Shown piece after piece: positions 10,627 to 18,581 of a stretch of 64,000 bases of DNA. The notes beneath the pieces are model-generated. The model had not been told where the DNA came from. It made no database searches and saw nothing but the letters and a program-made list of their open reading frames with translations. Every line of letters starts with the position of its first letter. Positions within the stretch are counted from its first letter, which is position 1. The position numbers and the translations under genes were made by a program. Where the stretch lies: positions 99,365 to 163,364 of the forward strand of contig JAOAPI010000087.1 in the NCBI GenBank assembly GCA_025462865.1, in the 5' to 3' direction. The DNA comes from Candidatus Sulfotelmatobacter sp. GTDB lineage: Bacteria; Acidobacteriota; Terriglobia; Terriglobales; Acidobacteriaceae.

Positions 10627-11382
10627 ATGGTCCCCTCTAATACTCGTGTATCCAGATCTGCCCCGCTGATTGAAGGAAATCCTGTCAGGAACGAACTTCT
10701 GCTGGGTCTGCCCGCCCAGGAATGCGATTCCATATTCTCCCAGCTCACATTCGTTCAGCTACGGACTCACGATGTCCTTCAGGATTCGGAAGAGCCCATC
10801 AAATACGCATATTTTGTCGACAGTGGAATGGTCTCGATCCTCAGCGTGATGCGGGACGGAAAAAGCGTAGAAGTTGGACTTACCGGCAAGGAAGGATGCA
10901 CCGCTTTACAGCTGGTGGCCGGGTTTAAGACTAGCGACACCCGAGCCCTGGTTCAGATTGCGGGCACCGCGTTCCGGGTCAACAGCCCAACTCTCGTTAG
11001 AGTGTTGCGGGAATGTCCGGCCTTGGCGCGGCGGATGCAGCAGTATGCGCTTTTCCTGGCCATGCAGGGCTCACAGGTTGCCGCCTGCAACCGGCTGCAT
11101 GAGGTGGACGAACGCCTGGCCCGGTGGCTACTGATGAGCCAGGATCGCATCGGAATCGATGGCGGTGTCGTTCCATTGACTCACGAGTTTCTGGCACACA
11201 TGCTGGGAACCCGCCGTTCCAGCGTGACAGTCGCCGCCGGGCTCCTCGCCAAAGCGGGACTGATTACTTACACCCGCGGGCACGTCAAGATCGAAAATCG
11301 CGCTCGCCTTGAAGACGCTGCGTGCGAATGCTACGACCTCATCGTCAAACACACCGACAGGTGGAAAAAAGAGTCCGCCTAG
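10627..11382 (+). CDS. Crp/Fnr-family transcriptional regulator
   Basis: A 251-residue one-component regulator. Residues of about 20-140 form a cyclic-nucleotide-binding-type beta roll, and about 155-230 form a Crp-type winged helix (LTHEFLAHMLGTRRSSVTVAA is the HTH). There is no N-terminal Cys cluster, so it is not an Fnr-type iron-sulfur sensor. The signal is unknown; the canonical Arg/Ser cAMP-contact motif is not evident. It faces the cytochrome c gene across the shared upstream region, which makes that gene a plausible target, although this is only inference from position. Confidence 0.9.
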   Translation: MVPSNTRVSRSAPLIEGNPVRNELLLGLPAQECDSIFSQLTFVQLRTHDVLQDSEEPIKYAYFVDSGMVSILSVMRDGKSVEVGLTGKEGCTALQLVAGFKTSDTRALVQIAGTAFRVNSPTLVRVLRECPALARRMQQYALFLAMQGSQVAACNRLHEVDERLARWLLMSQDRIGIDGGVVPLTHEFLAHMLGTRRSSVTVAAGLLAKAGLITYTRGHVKIENRARLEDAACECYDLIVKHTDRWKKESA

Positions 11383-11496
11383 TCGTTTGTGCGCTAGCGG
11401 ACAAAATTTTGTTTCCCAGCGGGCAGACTATCTGCGCCCATACTCCTAGCATTGTATTCAGAATCCTCTCCGCCATTTCTGTTGAAAGAGGAAGCA

Positions 11497-11733
11497 ATGC
11501 GCAACTCAGACATTGAGCGGAACAGTGAACTTGTCGAATCGCTGAAGCAGTTTTTTAACGCTCAAAGCACGGCTGCTCCCAGGACGAGCCTCTGCGCCAA
11601 GTGCGGTTCCATCCTTCGCTACCTTCCCACGCAGTTTTGGCTGGAGGGAGACGAGAAGGGCTGGAATATTCGGTTGCCCTACTGCCCTGACTGCCATCCT
11701 CTTCCTGTGACCAAGGAAACTTTTGTCGCTTAA
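11497..11733 (+). CDS. Small putative zinc-ribbon protein
   Basis: A 78-residue soluble protein with a four-cysteine pattern: CAKC near residue 30 and CPDC near residue 66, which would bind one zinc. Function unknown. The frame is open from 11452, but the ATG at 11497 is chosen because the purine-rich GAAAGAGGAAG sits directly upstream. It is followed within about 45 bases by another small gene on the same strand. Confidence 0.65.
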   Translation: MRNSDIERNSELVESLKQFFNAQSTAAPRTSLCAKCGSILRYLPTQFWLEGDEKGWNIRLPYCPDCHPLPVTKETFVA

Positions 11734-11778
11734 TAGGGTTCGCTTAATCGACGTGAGACCTGGAGTGACTCTTCCGTT

Positions 11779-12009
11779 ATGAATGCAGATTACGACTGGC
11801 AACGGCCCTACGTTTCCGCCGTGCTTGAGACTGATCGCTCGAAGCTGATGCGGCGCGTTGAGGACGCGCACGCCGCAATCACCGCGCGGATTCGCGAGAT
11901 GAGCATGGATCACATGGGTACGCCCGAGGAACGAATGGCAATTGAGTTCGCGCTCAGCGGACTAAAAATATTGAGGCAGGATGCACAGCAATCTAAGCAG
12001 CATTCTTAA
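11779..12009 (+). CDS. Small hypothetical protein
   Basis: A 76-residue, mostly helical, charged protein without signal peptide or membrane segment. No family recognised. The central stretch alternates Arg/Glu and could form a helical hairpin. Its 3' end overlaps the 3' end of the convergent response regulator gene by 17 bases, so transcription from either side could interfere with the other. Confidence 0.55.
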   Translation: MNADYDWQRPYVSAVLETDRSKLMRRVEDAHAAITARIREMSMDHMGTPEERMAIEFALSGLKILRQDAQQSKQHS

Positions 12010-12370
12010 GCAGCATCTGCAAATCATTAATGAGGGCCGGCGGACTTGATTTCGTGGCCACCCGGCTTACCCCCGCCGCCAAGGCTTCTTCCGCCAGATT
12101 TGAAGCTGCGAATGACGTATACATCAGGATTGGGGTCTTCGGCATCATCGCGCGGAGTATGCGCGCCGCCTCCAAACCGTTCATGACCGGCATGGAAAGG
12201 TCGAGTACGATCAAATCGGGTTTTAGTCGCTCCGCTTGATCAATCGCTTCGCGTCCGTTTTCCGCTTCCCCGCATACTTGAATATTCTGCTGAGATTCGA
12301 GCACGCGCGTGACTGCGCGTCTCATTGCGACATGGTCGTCGACGATCAACACGCGCTTTTGAACTCCCAT
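11993..12370 (-). CDS. Single-domain response regulator (receiver only), end of the Kai-like cluster
   Basis: A 125-residue CheY-like receiver with the acidic pair Asp11/Asp12, phospho-acceptor Asp57 (IVLDLSMP), a Thr/Ser position in MYTS and Lys in ATKSSPP. There is no output domain, so it acts by protein contact or as a phosphate relay. The sequence closely resembles NarL-type receivers (REAIDQAERLKPDLIVLDLSMPVMNGLEA), but the HTH is absent. It lies 133 bases downstream of the histidine kinase on the same strand, and kinase plus receiver are a plausible output of the upstream kaiC-kaiB pair. Confidence 0.88.
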   Translation of the reverse strand: MGVQKRVLIVDDHVAMRRAVTRVLESQQNIQVCGEAENGREAIDQAERLKPDLIVLDLSMPVMNGLEAARILRAMMPKTPILMYTSFAASNLAEEALAAGVSRVATKSSPPALINDLQMLLKNAA

Positions 12371-12503
12371 TGCACACCTGGTGCAACTGTCTGCTCTTAT
12401 GCTAAAAGCAGCAATCGGGTGAAAGGGGTAGCCCTCATCCGTGAAGCCTGAGTTCCGGAGTATCAGCTGTAGATAGTTGCAGATACAGCACTGGTTGCGG
12501 CAG

Positions 12504-13646
12504 TTACGTCAGTTCGAAAACTGCGCTCACCAGAGTTCCGGTTTGGTCGGAATGTATTTCCAATGTGCCGCCAAGTTGCCTGACCCGTTCCCGCATGCCG
12601 TTAAACCCAAGACCTGATCGAGTGAGCTCCCGTTGTTTTTCTTCGGGTATTCCCTTCCCATTGTCCTGAATCTCAACCGTGATCTTATTGTCTTCTTTAC
12701 GGAGACGAATCGAAGCGGCAGCACTTCCCGAATGACGGTGAATATTGGTTAAACATTCCTGGACGATGCGGAAAATGGCGATCTCCATTTCAGCCGGCAG
12801 TCGCCCGAAATGAGTGGGAATTTCCAGACCCACCTTGATCTTGCTGCGTTCCGAGAAGCCATCTACGTACCACCGCAAAGCAGAAGTAAGACCCGCCAGA
12901 TCGAGCAGGGGCGGATGAAGCAAATGGGAAATCGTGCGGATCTCGCTGGAAACCTGATCGACCAGTGCGACATTGTCAGATAGCGCCCGGGTCGCCTCTG
13001 CGTCCAGAAGATGAGTCTGTGCCTGAACAATGCCATTGTTCATACTGATCGCAGCCAGCAATTGCCCGACGCTGTCATGCAGTTCGCGGGCGATGCGCTT
13101 GCGTTCTTCGTCCTGCATGTTCTGCAGACGCGAGGCAAATTCAGACTGCTGTTTCCGCACCGTCAGATCAGTGACCAGAACGCCGGTTGCTGACTTATCC
13201 CTCGACAATACGCTGAAAGAAAAATTGGCGGGAATTAAAATGCCGTCGGCAAGACGCAAACGCATTTCGCCTTCACTCGAACCAATCTGGGCGTCGCGCA
13301 ACAATTTTTGGCATGCGGACTGGTCCGGTGGAGCAATAAGATCCTGCAAGAGTCGGCCGATTACTGCCTGCCGCGACGTACCCAATAGTTCGGCCAGGCT
13401 TAGATTGCAGTAAACGACGCATCCGCGGCCGTCGAGCATAGCGGCGCCTTGCTGCATTCTCTCAACCAGGGCGCTATAGGGAAGATCGGAACCCTCCAGC
13501 GTATAGACCCGGTGACCCTCCGCTTCCTGCACTACGAATGCATCGACTGTCCCCTGGCGGATGGCATGGAGTGTCTGCTCGGCCTCTTCCATGAGTCGCA
13601 TGCTTTTCTCCTGTAGGTCGCTTTTCATCTTAGCTTTTTCCCGCAA
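12504..13646 (-). CDS. PAS-domain sensor histidine kinase, NarX/DesK type (HisKA_3)
   Basis: A 380-residue soluble kinase with no membrane segment. It has an N-terminal helix (1-40), a PAS domain (about 55-165), the HisKA_3 dimerisation helix with phospho-acceptor His190 in RIARELHDSVGQLL, and a HATPase_c domain with N box QECLTNIHRHS, G1 DNGKGIP and GLGFNGMRERV. Start choice: TTG at 13646 has AGGAG six bases upstream; an ATG at 13628 is the alternative. It lies 47 bases after kaiB on the same strand, so it is probably in the same transcript. The PAS domain suggests cytosolic sensing (redox, ligand or KaiB/KaiC contact), but no cofactor-binding residue is obvious. Confidence 0.9.
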   Translation of the reverse strand: MREKAKMKSDLQEKSMRLMEEAEQTLHAIRQGTVDAFVVQEAEGHRVYTLEGSDLPYSALVERMQQGAAMLDGRGCVVYCNLSLAELLGTSRQAVIGRLLQDLIAPPDQSACQKLLRDAQIGSSEGEMRLRLADGILIPANFSFSVLSRDKSATGVLVTDLTVRKQQSEFASRLQNMQDEERKRIARELHDSVGQLLAAISMNNGIVQAQTHLLDAEATRALSDNVALVDQVSSEIRTISHLLHPPLLDLAGLTSALRWYVDGFSERSKIKVGLEIPTHFGRLPAEMEIAIFRIVQECLTNIHRHSGSAAASIRLRKEDNKITVEIQDNGKGIPEEKQRELTRSGLGFNGMRERVRQLGGTLEIHSDQTGTLVSAVFELT

Positions 13647-13693
13647 CTGATTCTCCTAGTGATAGCCCGGGAAAAACTCCCAAATGCATTTCG

Positions 13694-14053
13694 TTATTCC
13701 GACGACGCGGGACGCAATTGTAATCCGACCAAAGCACGTTCCGTATCGCGAAGATCACCCACAATTTTGCGCAGCGGTTGAGGTAGTTTCCGCACCAGCG
13801 TAGGAATAGCAAGAATTTGATCGCCCGCCGCCAACTGAGGATGTTTCACTAGATCTACTACCTCAATATTGTACCGCCCTTGTAAATTCTCTTCACAAAT
13901 CTTTTTGAGGTTGGCGAAGGCGGCGACAGACCGGGGAGTCTGGCCCGCGATGTACAAGCGAAGTTCCCATACCTCGCTCGGCTGGGCTCCGCTGTCGGCA
14001 ATTTCCTGCAGACTGTGCGGCTGCGACTCCGCACTTTTGGCTGGTTTTTTCAT
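13694..14053 (-). CDS. kaiB: KaiB-family protein
   Basis: A 119-residue protein with a 30-residue N-terminal extension and then the thioredoxin-like KaiB fold: [13 protein letters not shown] at the first strand, [12 protein letters not shown], then [15 protein letters not shown] and the C-terminal block [13 protein letters not shown]. In cyanobacteria KaiB switches fold to bind the KaiC CI ring and drives the dephosphorylation phase. The ATG at 14053 overlaps the kaiC stop by one base (TGATG), so translation is probably coupled; a TTG one codon earlier is also possible. No kaiA-like gene is present beside it, as usual outside cyanobacteria. Confidence 0.93.
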   Translation of the reverse strand: MKKPAKSAESQPHSLQEIADSGAQPSEVWELRLYIAGQTPRSVAAFANLKKICEENLQGRYNIEVVDLVKHPQLAAGDQILAIPTLVRKLPQPLRKIVGDLRDTERALVGLQLRPASSE

Positions 14054-15807
14054 CAATTCCTCTTTCTGGAACGGGTAATCCCATCGTCGGTATCGGCTTT
14101 GCGGCTCCGGGCCATGACGGCGCGATTCTCCTCGACGCTTTTTTCCCGCGCCACCTCTAACTTTCCGGAGCTTGCAGCTTCCTCTTCCTCGATCTCAAAC
14201 TCTTTGCGCATAGATACAATCCTGGCTTCCAGCGCTTCGCGCTTGCGTTCACGGTCGCGCTCTCGAAGGTCCGCCTCTTGTTTGCGTACCATGGCGGCGG
14301 CCTTTTCGCGCGCCTCCTGTGACAGACGCGATGACCCCGTCAGCACACCATCTGGACCCACATACACATCAAGCAAATCCACTCCCTGCGGGGTAAGAAG
14401 GAACTCGCGCAACTGGTTCGAATGCGCCATGCCTCGCGACTTGAGGACGTACAAGGCCCGGTTCCGCTCTCCGCCCAGTTCAATGTCGCGCATGAAAAGC
14501 CAGGTATCGACGATGGATGAGATCTCAACGTCGGTCCGCTCCAGCGCCTCTCCTCCAGAGGTGAGGTTGGTCAGAAACGCGGTAATTCCCCGTTGCTTCA
14601 GGAAGTCAATCAGCCGGATCAACATGATATGTGCGTCGCGTCCGGTCCCAGCCTGTACAAGGCTGCCAACGGGATCGAGCACCACTACCTGCGGGTCGAA
14701 TTCGTTGACGATCTTGTGAATGATTGCCAGGTGCATCTCCAACCCATAAAACATGGCGCGGCTGGAATGGAACTTGAGAAGACCTTTTTTGCTCCACTGC
14801 TCGAGGTTCAAGCCAATGGAGCGCATGTTGCGAATGAGCTGTCCGGGCGATTCTTCGAACGAAAAATAGAGGCAACGCTCTCCGCGCCGGCATGCGGCAT
14901 CGACAAAGTGAGCGGAGAGGCTGGTCTTACCAGTTCCTGCAGTGCCCGAAACCAGAATTGTTGTGCCCCGATAGAATCCTTCTCCGCCAAGCATCGTATC
15001 CAGCCGCGGAACACCACTGGAGACTCGTTCTTCACTCACCTCATGCTGCAGCCCAAGAGATGTGACGGGGAGGACGCTGAAGCCGCCTTCGTCAATCAGA
15101 AATGGATATTCGTTAGTGCCGTGAGCCGTTCCGCGGTATTTAACAATACGCAGACGGCGGGTGGAAACCTGATCAATTACGCGGTGATCCAGCAGAATCA
15201 CGCAATCGGATACATATTCCTCCAACCCGTGGCGGGTTAGAGCGCCTTCGCCGCGCTCCGCGGTAATGACGGCGCTTACGCCCCTGTCCTTCAGCCAGCG
15301 AAATAGACGCCGCAATTCCGCGCGCAGAATGCCCTCATTCTGCAATCCGGCGAAAAGATTTTCGATAGTATCCAGCACAACGCGTTTCGCACCGATGGAG
15401 TCGATGGCGGCGCCCAGCCGTATGAAAAGGCCTTCCAGATCGTAGTCGCCGGTTTCGTCAATTTCGCTGCGTTCAATACGAACATAATCAACGGCAATCT
15501 TCTTTTGGGCCGCCAGTTCATCGAGATCAAATCCGAGGGACCGAACGTTCTGAGCGAGTTCGGCGGCAGTCTCCTCAAATGCCATGAAGACGCCTGGCTC
15601 GTCGTACTTCATGGCTCCACTCACCAAAAACTCCATGGAGAGCAGAGTCTTGCCAGCCCCCGCGCTACCGCATATGAGTGTCGGACGACCGCGTGGAAAT
15701 CCGCCTCCGGTTATCTCATCGAGACCTTGAATGCCCGTCGGTGCCTTGGGCAAACTTGTAACGGAAGTATTTTTTTTTGCCAGGGCTTTGGGTGTGGCAG
15801 CTTTCAC
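14053..15807 (-). CDS. kaiC: KaiC-family double ATPase/kinase
   Basis: A 584-residue tandem RecA-like ATPase. The CI half has Walker A GSAGAGKT (47-54) and catalytic Glu78-Glu79; the CII half has Walker A GTAGTGKT (288-295) and Glu318-Glu319. The phosphorylation block at 425-431 reads TDVEISS, aligning with cyanobacterial Thr426, Ser431 and Thr432, so both acceptor positions are kept but as Ser-Ser. After about residue 490 there is a 90-residue charged, coiled-coil-like tail (many Arg/Glu) in place of the short KaiA-binding tail. The start is GTG without a clear ribosome site, so the exact N-terminus is uncertain. It heads a kaiC-kaiB-kinase-receiver cluster. Confidence 0.94.
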   Translation of the reverse strand: MKAATPKALAKKNTSVTSLPKAPTGIQGLDEITGGGFPRGRPTLICGSAGAGKTLLSMEFLVSGAMKYDEPGVFMAFEETAAELAQNVRSLGFDLDELAAQKKIAVDYVRIERSEIDETGDYDLEGLFIRLGAAIDSIGAKRVVLDTIENLFAGLQNEGILRAELRRLFRWLKDRGVSAVITAERGEGALTRHGLEEYVSDCVILLDHRVIDQVSTRRLRIVKYRGTAHGTNEYPFLIDEGGFSVLPVTSLGLQHEVSEERVSSGVPRLDTMLGGEGFYRGTTILVSGTAGTGKTSLSAHFVDAACRRGERCLYFSFEESPGQLIRNMRSIGLNLEQWSKKGLLKFHSSRAMFYGLEMHLAIIHKIVNEFDPQVVVLDPVGSLVQAGTGRDAHIMLIRLIDFLKQRGITAFLTNLTSGGEALERTDVEISSIVDTWLFMRDIELGGERNRALYVLKSRGMAHSNQLREFLLTPQGVDLLDVYVGPDGVLTGSSRLSQEAREKAAAMVRKQEADLRERDRERKREALEARIVSMRKEFEIEEEEAASSGKLEVAREKSVEENRAVMARSRKADTDDGITRSRKRN

Positions 15808-16027
15808 TGGATGGCTCGCGTAACAATTAGGGCAATTAAGAAGGTACGAGCATACCGACTGCCGCTGTCCGCCGTCAATCGGGCCTTCTGCAGGCCTAAA
15901 CCGAGCGAATTTGTGCTTAGTTTAGCGTCTACCCTTCAGCCGAAATCGACATCTAATGAAGCTATCTGGACGTTCGCGCGCCCTTCGAATCGTTGGAAAC
16001 GGATGATGCAGCAGCAAGGAGCATTCG

Positions 16028-16864
16028 ATGACAAGGCTTTTAACTGGATTCTTTGCAGTGGCAGCACTCTGCAGCTTCTCGATAGCGCAGGATGCAACTC
16101 CGGCCAGTCCGGCTAGCGCTGCCACCCCACAGGCTCAACAAAACCCGACGCCGACTCAACCGGCTCCAACTAGGTCAGCACCGGCCAACTCGGCATCAGC
16201 TGGCGCCACTCCGCGGCTTGCACCCGGCAGTGTTATTCCGGTCCAACTCACCAAGAACATTGACGCGAAGAAAGCGAAGCCTGGCGACCCAGTCGAGGCT
16301 AAAGTCACCCAGGACATGAAGACAGCGAGCGGCGAGGTTCTTGTTCCCAAAGACACCAAAGTTGTCGGACGGGTCACCGAGGCGCAAGCGCGCAGCAAGG
16401 AGCAAAAGGAATCACAGGTCGGCATCGTCTTTGACCATGCCGTCATGAAAACCGGAGGCGATGTGAACCTCCCAATGTCGATCCAGGCAGTCATCGCGCC
16501 GTCGTATCTCAACCCCAATAACAACAGTAGCAGCGAAGGCACAGGGCAGGCGCAATCCGCTGGAAGCGCCGGGATGTCGCAAGGCAATGGCAACGCGCGC
16601 AATGGAGCCACGGGGGGATCGCAGACGTCGACTCCTACCCCCTCCGCCAGCGCAGCACCGACCGACGACAAGGGCGGAAACGGTGCCCATCAGCCAGTCA
16701 CAGGGAATACTCAAGGCGTGCTGGGAATGTCGGATCTGACATTGTCTAAAGCCACTGGAAGCGCACAAGGTTCCGTGCTGACCTCAGAAAAAAATAACGT
16801 CAAGTTGGAAAGCGGCACGCTGATGCTTCTGAGGGTGGACCAGGCAGGATCGCCGCAACAGTAG
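16028..16864 (+). CDS. Exported protein with a VirB10/TrbI-like beta segment
   Basis: A 278-residue protein with a clear signal peptide (1-20, ending SIAQDA) and a Pro/Ala/Thr-rich linker (25-60). The beta-rich segment at about 65-140 contains PGSVIPVQLTKNIDAKKAKPGDPVEAKV and VLVPKDTKVVGRVTEA. That pattern (IPV-L, pG-V-A-V, vLiPkgt-v-G-v) resembles the beta barrel of VirB10/TrbI. The C-terminal half is Gly/Asn/Ser-rich and low in complexity. No other secretion-system genes are nearby, so it is more likely a stand-alone periplasmic or surface protein. AAGGAG six bases before the ATG supports the start. Confidence 0.75.
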   Translation: MTRLLTGFFAVAALCSFSIAQDATPASPASAATPQAQQNPTPTQPAPTRSAPANSASAGATPRLAPGSVIPVQLTKNIDAKKAKPGDPVEAKVTQDMKTASGEVLVPKDTKVVGRVTEAQARSKEQKESQVGIVFDHAVMKTGGDVNLPMSIQAVIAPSYLNPNNNSSSEGTGQAQSAGSAGMSQGNGNARNGATGGSQTSTPTPSASAAPTDDKGGNGAHQPVTGNTQGVLGMSDLTLSKATGSAQGSVLTSEKNNVKLESGTLMLLRVDQAGSPQQ

Positions 16865-16927
16865 AAATTGGTGGGCGGGAGAGCGAGCGTATTTTGGACC
16901 ATGCTCTCGACTTCCGCCCTCTCACAT

Positions 16928-17635
16928 TTACATTTCGAAAATTCGATAGACCGCCGAGGGTTCCTGCGCTTGCAATCGCGAGATCGCGACGTTATGAACT
17001 GCAATTCCAGCCGGAGTACGACCATCCATCTTTCCATGATGAGCGTGACCATGCACGACCAAATTGGCCCCATGCCGATCCACCACTTCGCCCAGGCGCG
17101 ATGTGCCCATAAATGGGTAAATCTCACGGGCTTCGCCTTCCACGGTATCGACTACGGGCGAATAATGCAGCACCACCACTCTTTTGCTGGTGCGTAGCTG
17201 CGCCATGGCACGTTCCAGCTTGAGGGCTTCGTCGATCGAAGCCTGAACGAATTGCTTGATCTCGCGCTCTCCAAAGCCGGTAAGCATCTCGCGTCCAAAG
17301 CCGCCTACAAAACCTTTTGTTCCCGCAAAACCAATGCCATCGCGCTCGTACGCCGTGCCGTCCAAAACCTTAATGCCGGCCTCCACCATCATCTGGCAAA
17401 GTACTTCTTCTTTGCTGCTCTCGTAATCGTGGTTGCCCAAAACTGCAATGGTTGGAATTCTCAGCCGGAGCAAAACGTTGAGTAGCGGCTCCATCTCATT
17501 GGGCCGGCCGTAATTGGTCAGATCTCCCGCCAGAACCAACACGTCGGCCTCATCTCGAACACGCTCAAATTGGTCCTTGAGCTTCGCGTAACTCTGCGGG
17601 CTGAAATGCAAGTCGGCAGTAGCGGCGATTCTCAT
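16928..17635 (-). CDS. Calcineurin-like metallophosphoesterase
   Basis: A 235-residue protein with all five metallophosphoesterase blocks: TADLHF (Asp7, His9), AGDLTNYG, LGNHDYE, VLHYSP and VHGHAHHG, so a two-metal centre is complete. It probably hydrolyses a phosphomonoester or phosphodiester; the substrate is unknown. The ATG at 17635 is chosen over the frame that extends to 17761, because MRIAATADLHF is the usual N-terminus and the ATG overlaps the stop of the upstream nucleotidyltransferase gene by four bases (ATGA). The pair is therefore probably translationally coupled. Confidence 0.9.
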   Translation of the reverse strand: MRIAATADLHFSPQSYAKLKDQFERVRDEADVLVLAGDLTNYGRPNEMEPLLNVLLRLRIPTIAVLGNHDYESSKEEVLCQMMVEAGIKVLDGTAYERDGIGFAGTKGFVGGFGREMLTGFGEREIKQFVQASIDEALKLERAMAQLRTSKRVVVLHYSPVVDTVEGEAREIYPFMGTSRLGEVVDRHGANLVVHGHAHHGKMDGRTPAGIAVHNVAISRLQAQEPSAVYRIFEM

Positions 17636-18504
17636 GCGGATTGACGGTGCCGGGGCGCATTTTGCGGGGTTTCGGGAACACTCTCCGTGTGCCGCGCGGA
17701 AGGATCCACCTGCGCCATTCGGAGTTTTCTGGTCTCTTCCAGCAGGTTCTCCAGCCCCCACTCATTTATATCGATGGCAAACATGTTTTCATCCACCAGG
17801 CTGCCGCGGAAATTCGCCTGCTGATCAGGCTTCGCAATCAGCCTTTGAAACCTTTCCAGAAGCTCCCGCCAAATCTTGGCAGGCACATAGTGGGTCTGCG
17901 CCGGATACACATAGCGAAAAAGCAGAAGCGACCACAAAAGCATTTCCCAGTTTTCTCCCACCAATTGGAGTTCCCGGTTCCAGTCGAATTTTGGGTAAGT
18001 CCCGTAGATCACGTGAGCAATGTCAGCCCCGTCGAATCGCTCCCGTTTGGCCACAAAGATCTTCGATGCCACCAGTTCCTCGGGAGCCAGCACACGCGTC
18101 TCGACCCCATGAACCACTGCAGGACTCGCTCTGTTGATCCACGAGTCCTCGACCACGATCACGCCGTTACTCATGCCGGTGATCAGGTCAACGAAAAACT
18201 CCCCCTTATGTACTTTGGCCAGCCACACCGGGTCACGAACCTCGCACTCGAAGCCGCACTTCTCCAGATAGGGCAATACCTCGCGGCTGGTGGCGGCCGT
18301 CATGAATAAATCGAGGTCCTTGGTAAACCGGCAAATTCCGGTATGTTGCCGTAGAGCAAATGCACCAGAAACCGCGTAAGGAAAGTGCTTTTCTTCAAGA
18401 ACCAGGAGCACTTCGCGGAACAGTATTGCCTGTGGCTCGGGAATGTCCATGGGCATGGACGACGTCACGGGCAGAGTTTCTTCGGGTTGAGACGGGTCGG
18501 GCAC
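17632..18504 (-). CDS. Nucleotidyltransferase-fold protein (AbiEii/MNT-like)
   Basis: A 290-residue protein. After a disordered start, residues 40-110 show the NTase core: VSGAFALRQH, then KDLDLF with Asp63 and Asp65, and the third acid Asp106 in FFVDLI. The Gly-Ser/Gly-Gly helix is only partly kept (SGAFA). A region like VLAPEELVASKIFVAKRERFDGADIAHVI matches AbiEii/MNT-type substrate-binding segments that contact Lys and Asp. The start is a GTG; the ATG at 18456 is also possible. It overlaps a metallophosphoesterase gene by four bases, so the two enzymes probably act on one substrate or target. Confidence 0.78.
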   Translation of the reverse strand: MPDPSQPEETLPVTSSMPMDIPEPQAILFREVLLVLEEKHFPYAVSGAFALRQHTGICRFTKDLDLFMTAATSREVLPYLEKCGFECEVRDPVWLAKVHKGEFFVDLITGMSNGVIVVEDSWINRASPAVVHGVETRVLAPEELVASKIFVAKRERFDGADIAHVIYGTYPKFDWNRELQLVGENWEMLLWSLLLFRYVYPAQTHYVPAKIWRELLERFQRLIAKPDQQANFRGSLVDENMFAIDINEWGLENLLEETRKLRMAQVDPSARHTESVPETPQNAPRHRQSA

Positions 18505-18581
18505 GGTCCTTTGGATGTGCTTCTCATGCCCTGCGGTTGGTGCTCTTGTTAGGAGCTTATAGTTGTGTACTATCGAACGCC

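Noticed and set aside
14015..14719. Plus-strand frame of 234 codons opposite kaiC
   Set aside because: A Ser/Arg-rich antisense shadow without start context; kaiC is strongly supported.
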